From the NCBI GenBank assembly GCA_041946865.1, contig JBHGBF010000213.1, forward strand, positions 1 through 16,503: DNA of 16,503 nt, given 5' to 3'. The DNA comes from RPQK01 sp041946865 (GTDB lineage: Bacteria; Acidobacteriota; UBA6911; RPQK01). The position numbers were made by a program, and so were the translations under genes. The notes beneath the pieces are model-generated. The model saw only the letters and a list, made by a program, of their open reading frames with translations, did no database searches and was not told the DNA's origin. This document shows positions 14,751 through 16,503 of the stretch, in pieces (position 1 is the first letter of the stretch; every line of letters begins with the position of its first letter).

Positions 14751-15967
14751 TCTTTTCTCTTGGACGCCGCTATTTTCAGCCTTAACCCTTGCAGCCGGAT
14801 AAAGCCTTCCGCGTCAGCCTGGGAGTAAACCGCATCCTCCTCGAACGTCGCGTATGAAGGATCGTAAAGGCTGAAGGGCGAGCGCCGGCCGACAACCTGG
14901 CAGATCCCTTTGTACAACTGCAGTCTTACCTCGCCGGAGACCCTCTCCTGTGAGTCGGCAACCATCTTCAGCAGAAGCTGCATCTCAGGCGAGAACCAGA
15001 AGCCGTAGTAAATCAGTTCGGCAAAGCGGGGAATGAGCGTGTCCTTGAAATGAGCGACTTCCCGGTCGAGCGCCAGCGACTCGAGCGCCCGATGGGCTTT
15101 ATGGAGGATGGTGGCGCCGGGGGTTTCATAAACGCCCCTCGATTTCATGCCTACCATGCGGTTTTCCACGAGGTCCACCCGGCCGATCCCGTTTTCTCCT
15201 CCCAGCCGGTTCAGCTCCTGGAGCATCTCGACCGGCCCCAGGGCAGTTCCATCGAGGAGCTTCGGCACACCCCGTTCAAACGTCAGCGTGATCTCGGTGG
15301 TCTTGTCCGGCGCCGCCTGCGGAGCGACGGAGCGCAGGAAGATATGAGGCGGGGGCGCAGCCCAGGGGTCTTCGAGTATGCCTCCTTCGTAAGACGTGTG
15401 CATCAGGTTCTGATCGATGCTGTAAGGCTTCTCGACTGTAGAGGTCACCGGGATCCCGTTATCCCGGGCATATCGAATCAGATCGCTGCGGCCGCGAAAT
15501 TCCCAGCTGCGCCACGGGGCCAGAATCTTGAGATGCGGCGCGAGCGCCTGATACGTCAGCTCAAAGCGGACCTGGTCGTTGCCCTTCCCCGTAGCTCCGT
15601 GGGCGACGCAGTCGGCGTCATTTTCAAGGGCGACACGCGCCTGCTCGCGCGCAATGACCGGGCGCGCCAGCGAGGTCCCCATCAGATACTCGCCCTCGTA
15701 AAGCGCATGCGCCTGGACCGCCGGAAACACGAACTCCCTTACGAAACTCTCCCGCAAATCCGAAACCACGACTTGGTCCGCCCCGGTCTGGACCGCCTTC
15801 TTTTCGATAGCCGCCAGGTCCTCTCCCTGGCCGACGTCGGCGACAAAGGCCACGACCGGGCAGGCGTACCGCCACTTCAGCCAGTGGAGCATCACGGACG
15901 TGTCCAGGCCTCCCGAGTACGCTAGCACGATTTTCTTTATGTTTCTGTCTCGCCCGCTCTGTTCCAT
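14747..15967 (-). CDS. argG: Argininosuccinate synthase
   Basis: 406 residues from the ATG at 15967. The open frame extends upstream, but there it overlaps argR out of frame and shows no family similarity. The enzyme makes argininosuccinate from citrulline and aspartate with ATP cleaved to AMP. Motifs: the PP-loop YSGGLDTSV (17-25), GATGKGNDQVRFE (124-136), and YSIDQNLMHTSYEGGILEDP (about 182-201), the citrulline/aspartate-binding region. It is of the common roughly 400-residue class. The start lies 31 bp inside the 3' end of argR, so translation of argR probably feeds into argG. A GAGAGGAG lies about 15 bases upstream, somewhat far for an efficient ribosome site. Confidence 0.96.
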   Translation of the reverse strand: MEQSGRDRNIKKIVLAYSGGLDTSVMLHWLKWRYACPVVAFVADVGQGEDLAAIEKKAVQTGADQVVVSDLRESFVREFVFPAVQAHALYEGEYLMGTSLARPVIAREQARVALENDADCVAHGATGKGNDQVRFELTYQALAPHLKILAPWRSWEFRGRSDLIRYARDNGIPVTSTVEKPYSIDQNLMHTSYEGGILEDPWAAPPPHIFLRSVAPQAAPDKTTEITLTFERGVPKLLDGTALGPVEMLQELNRLGGENGIGRVDLVENRMVGMKSRGVYETPGATILHKAHRALESLALDREVAHFKDTLIPRFAELIYYGFWFSPEMQLLLKMVADSQERVSGEVRLQLYKGICQVVGRRSPFSLYDPSYATFEEDAVYSQADAEGFIRLQGLRLKIAASKRKE

Positions 15968-16368
15968 AGTTCTCGTCTGACTCCTCTCGCGTCGTAACCC
16001 TCTGCGACCACGACCAGCAGCGTGTCCTCTCCAGCCACAGTCCCCAGGACACCCGGAATGCCCAATTCGTCGATTTTGTACGCCACCGGCGCGGCCATCC
16101 CGGCATCCGTGCGTACGACCAGCAGGTTTCCGCTGACCTCGCACTGGCGGATGGGCAGGCCCATCCATTGGTCCATCACTGTATACTTATACGAGCCTTC
16201 CCCTGTGGCCGTCTTGATAATGTGCAGCTCCCGCAGATCACGGGAAAGTGTGGCCTGAGTTACTTTGAAGCCTTGCCTGTCAAGTTTGCGACGCAGCCTC
16301 TCCTGGCTGTTTATCCGCTCGCTCTGAACCAGGCGCACGATAGTCCTCTGCCTCTCCCGTTTGTGCAT
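15937..16368 (-). CDS. argR: Arginine repressor
   Basis: 143 residues from the ATG at 16368. The frame continues to a TTG at 16413, but that TTG is the -35 box. N-terminal winged helix: INSQERLRRKLDRQGFKVTQATLSRDLRELHIIK (about 19-52), with the family's SQ and TQATLSRDL. The C-terminal oligomerisation and arginine-binding domain carries GTVAGEDTLLVV (109-120); ArgR usually has two acids here (GDDT), and Glu-Asp here is a conservative variant. The protein binds arginine as a hexamer and controls arginine genes. It heads the operon, so a negative feedback loop is expected: paired palindromes overlap its promoter and start codon. No Shine-Dalgarno sequence precedes the ATG. Confidence 0.95.
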   Translation of the reverse strand: MHKRERQRTIVRLVQSERINSQERLRRKLDRQGFKVTQATLSRDLRELHIIKTATGEGSYKYTVMDQWMGLPIRQCEVSGNLLVVRTDAGMAAPVAYKIDELGIPGVLGTVAGEDTLLVVVAEGYDARGVRRELWNRAGETET

Positions 16369-16394
16369 ATACAGGAATTTTGTATATTCATACA
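16362..16394. promoter_or_regulatory. argR: Paired palindromes: candidate ArgR operator (ARG boxes)
   Basis: TGTATATTCATACA (16381-16394) has perfect TGTAT/ATACA arms. TGTGCATATACA (16362-16373) is a weaker copy. Their centres are 20 bp apart, two helical turns, much like the paired ARG boxes bound by one ArgR hexamer (usual spacing 21 bp). The first covers the -10 region and the second the argR start codon, so occupancy would block transcription. They do not match the E. coli box closely (TGAAT present once), so identity is inferred from position and symmetry. Confidence 0.55.
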
Positions 16395-16413
16395 GGCGGG
16401 CGGGGGAAGTCAA
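16385..16413 (-). promoter_or_regulatory. Promoter of the argRGHF operon
   Basis: On the minus strand, TTGACT (16413-16408) and TGAATA (16390-16385) are 17 bp apart, with overlapping alternatives (TATGAA, TATACA) close by. Any of these puts the transcription start within about 12 bases of the argR ATG, so the leader is very short and lacks a ribosome site. Confidence 0.55.
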
Positions 16414-16503
16414 GGAACGAGTGAGGCCCCTGATCCGTGGATACGGGGAAAGCAGACAACTCGGGCGTGGGGATTGAGCTTACAGAAGTTGTTGGTACAG
16501 GGT

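Noticed and set aside
15968..16168. 67-residue N-terminal extension of ArgG
   Set aside because: It is Gly/Arg-rich out-of-frame reading of argR; the ArgG PP-loop is at the usual distance from the ATG at 15967.

Overview
The window is a GC-rich stretch of bacterial chromosome, densely packed with housekeeping and stress genes on both strands. It contains no phage, plasmid, transposase, CRISPR, rRNA or tRNA. The taxon is not certain. The palindromic intergenic repeats, the DUF438/DUF1858 proteins and the compact argR-argG-argH-argF order fit an Acidobacteriota-like or similar deep-branching lineage, but this is an impression from gene content, not a measurement.

Layout. 1-570: a pair of tandem palindromes, then a small exported TPR protein (+). 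585-3408 (-): a DUF438/hemerythrin/PAS protein, an overlapping DUF1858-DUF2249 protein, and the folate-binding Fe-S maintenance protein YgfZ. A CRP/FNR-type palindrome sits upstream of this block, suggesting a redox- or NO-responsive unit. 3521-6473: alternating single genes: a HAD hydrolase (+), a UPF0173 metallo-beta-lactamase-fold hydrolase (-), dihydroneopterin aldolase FolB (+), an A-type Fe-S carrier (-) and a MobA-like nucleotidyltransferase (+). 6470-9259: a cysteine-free Rrf2 regulator (-) divergent from an M48 lipoprotein protease (+), which converges on a rhomboid protease (-). 9260-9670: a cluster of palindromes running into the 3' end of ahcY. 9558-12150 (-): ahcY and metK, two steps of the S-adenosylmethionine cycle. 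12274-16368 (-): argF, argH, argG and argR, transcribed in the order argR-G-H-F.

How the genes work together. ArgR is the arginine sensor. It is followed by the genes turning citrulline into arginine (argG, argH) and the gene making citrulline (argF). Overlapping start and stop codons throughout indicate one translationally coupled operon with a likely autoregulated promoter. MetK makes SAM and AhcY removes the S-adenosylhomocysteine product of methylation. YgfZ and the A-type carrier both serve Fe-S proteins, and the DUF438 block looks like an oxygen/NO defence or sensing module.

Most notable: (i) a near-perfect FNR/HcpR/DNR-like operator at a class II activation position before the DUF438 block; (ii) an AhcY whose conserved C-terminal tail is not visible and whose reading frame runs through a 17-bp-arm inverted repeat; (iii) paired ArgR-like palindromes 20 bp apart over the argR promoter and start; (iv) a HAD enzyme with Asn in place of the second catalytic Asp; (v) several promoters so close to their start codons that the mRNAs would be leaderless or nearly so. 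I did not find a wholly new multi-gene system. The DUF438 block and the palindrome cluster are the best candidates for undescribed biology.
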